A DNA stretch of 7,808 nucleotides, from the NCBI GenBank assembly GCA_002316235.1, contig DCDD01000010.1:1-7808 (forward strand), written 5' to 3'. Position numbers and translations under genes: made by a program. Of the stretch, positions 7,617 to 7,808 are shown piece by piece (position 1 is the stretch's first letter; each line of letters begins with the position of its first letter). This stretch comes from Bacteroidales bacterium UBA1064. GTDB lineage: Bacteria; Bacteroidota; Bacteroidia; Bacteroidales; Tenuifilaceae. Under the pieces are notes generated by a model. It saw nothing but the letters and a program-made list of their open reading frames with translations, searched no databases and was not told the DNA's origin.

Positions 7617-7638
7617 AATCAATTAGGCGTGAAAAACC

Positions 7639-7646
7639 TAGTTTTG
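7639..7646 (+). promoter_or_regulatory. Candidate -7 element TAGTTTTG
   Basis: TAGTTTTG fits TAnnTTTG exactly and lies 24 bases before the ATG at 7671, a reasonable distance for a short leader. No TTG or TTTG is present 19-21 bases upstream, so only half of a promoter is seen. It overlaps the terminator-like hairpins, so the two readings compete. Confidence 0.2.
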
Positions 7647-7663
7647 ACACGAAAAGTGTTTTT
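7647..7663 (+). terminator. Small hairpin plus T-run, weak terminator candidate for recQ
   Basis: ACAC (7647-7650) and GTGT (7656-7659) flank a GAAAA loop and are followed directly by TTTT (7660-7663). The form is that of an intrinsic terminator, about 70 bases after recQ, but a 4-bp stem is short. An alternative stem, AAAAC/GTTTT (7633-7645), lies just upstream. Confidence 0.3.
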
Positions 7664-7670
7664 AGTAAGT

Positions 7671-7808
7671 ATGTTAAAAGTTAATTGGATAAAGAATACT
7701 TTTAAGCCATCAACGGTTGAACAAGTTCCACCGGGAGGCGGCTTTCAAATTATACTTTATTCTTTATCCTTTACCCTCTTTAATCTGGAATCCGCCAGTA
7801 GTCGGACA
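7671..7808 (+). CDS. Possible start of an unrecognised reading frame cut by the right edge
   Basis: From the ATG at 7671 the frame is open for 46 codons to the window edge; it also extends upstream to a GTG at 7629. The peptide begins MLKVNWIKNTFKPSTVEQVP and continues with a Gly-rich patch and a hydrophobic stretch. I do not recognise it. The candidate TAGTTTTG element upstream supports it weakly. Against it, the second half is the low-complexity CTTTA run, which by itself encodes Leu/Ser/Phe-rich peptide, and the frame lies across an inverted repeat. A chance open frame is more likely than a gene. Confidence 0.15.
   Translation, partial: MLKVNWIKNTFKPSTVEQVPPGGGFQIILYSLSFTLFNLESASSRT
7687..7769. 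repeat. Perfect 12-bp inverted repeat with nested shorter arms
   Basis: GGATAAAGAATA (7687-7698) is the exact reverse complement of TATTCTTTATCC (7758-7769), with 59 bases between. Inside, AAGCC (7704-7708) pairs with GGCTT (7740-7744), and TCAAC (7710-7714) with GTTGA (7716-7720). The geometry could be a folded RNA, a small non-autonomous element with terminal inverted repeats, or a by-product of A/T-rich low complexity. No target-site duplication is obvious. Confidence 0.45.
7755..7782. repeat. Four CTTTA units at 7-9 base spacing
   Basis: CTTTA occurs at 7755, 7762, 7769 and 7778, so the first three are exactly 7 bases apart and the fourth 9. The surrounding bases are also mostly pyrimidine. 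It overlaps the right arm of the 12-bp inverted repeat. It may be a degenerate microsatellite; the period is too short for typical replication iterons. Confidence 0.4.

Larger units (their letters stand above)
7577..7808. other. Region downstream of recQ without a confident gene
   Basis: These 232 bases to the right edge hold no recognisable protein. They contain two weak hairpins just after recQ, an exact TAnnTTTG octamer, a perfect 12-bp inverted repeat with nested shorter arms, and a run of CTTTA units. One plus-strand frame is open to the edge. The sequence is A/T-rich apart from a GC-rich patch at about 7728-7742. Confidence 0.5.

Noticed and set aside
7757..7807. Possible C-terminal tail of a convergent minus-strand gene (16 open codons before a TAA)
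   Set aside because: Only a handful of codons are visible, a second minus-strand frame ends equally plausibly at 7780, and none is recognisable, so it cannot be supported.
1..7808. Mobile elements, CRISPR arrays, defence or biosynthetic systems
   Set aside because: No transposase, integrase, long repeats, regularly spaced repeats or system-specific genes are seen; all confident genes are housekeeping or envelope folding functions.

Overview
This window looks like an ordinary chromosomal segment from a member of the Bacteroidota, probably Bacteroidales. The main signs are a guaB gene followed by a run of SurA/PpiC-like periplasmic chaperone genes, and a RecQ helicase of the architecture I associate with that phylum. 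Start codons lack Shine-Dalgarno sequences and are preceded by A/T-rich stretches, as is usual there. Base composition is moderate and looks even throughout. I see no integrase, transposase, tRNA, rRNA or CRISPR repeats.

Layout. Positions 1-5416 are read on the minus strand in the order guaB (IMP dehydrogenase, de novo GTP synthesis), a two-parvulin PpiC-type isomerase, a lipoprotein with a SurA-like shape but no recognisable parvulin signature, and a SurA-type isomerase cut by the left edge. The last three are separated by only 8 and 38 bases and are almost certainly co-transcribed. About 150-190 bases separate guaB from them, so a promoter of their own is possible. A 150-base divergent intergenic region (5417-5566) holds several short palindromes. 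Then recQ runs on the plus strand to 7576. The last 232 bases (7577-7808) have no confident gene. They hold small hairpins, a perfect 12-bp inverted repeat, a run of CTTTA repeats and a reading frame open to the right edge.

Function. The three chaperone genes form a periplasmic folding module: two parvulin isomerases plus a lipid-anchored relative, presumably escorting outer-membrane proteins. guaB and recQ are housekeeping genes with no obvious mechanistic link to that module. I do not find convincing evidence of a novel system. The points most worth checking are the non-parvulin lipoprotein in the chaperone operon, the RecQ domain order with its possible TTG start, and the structured DNA downstream of recQ.
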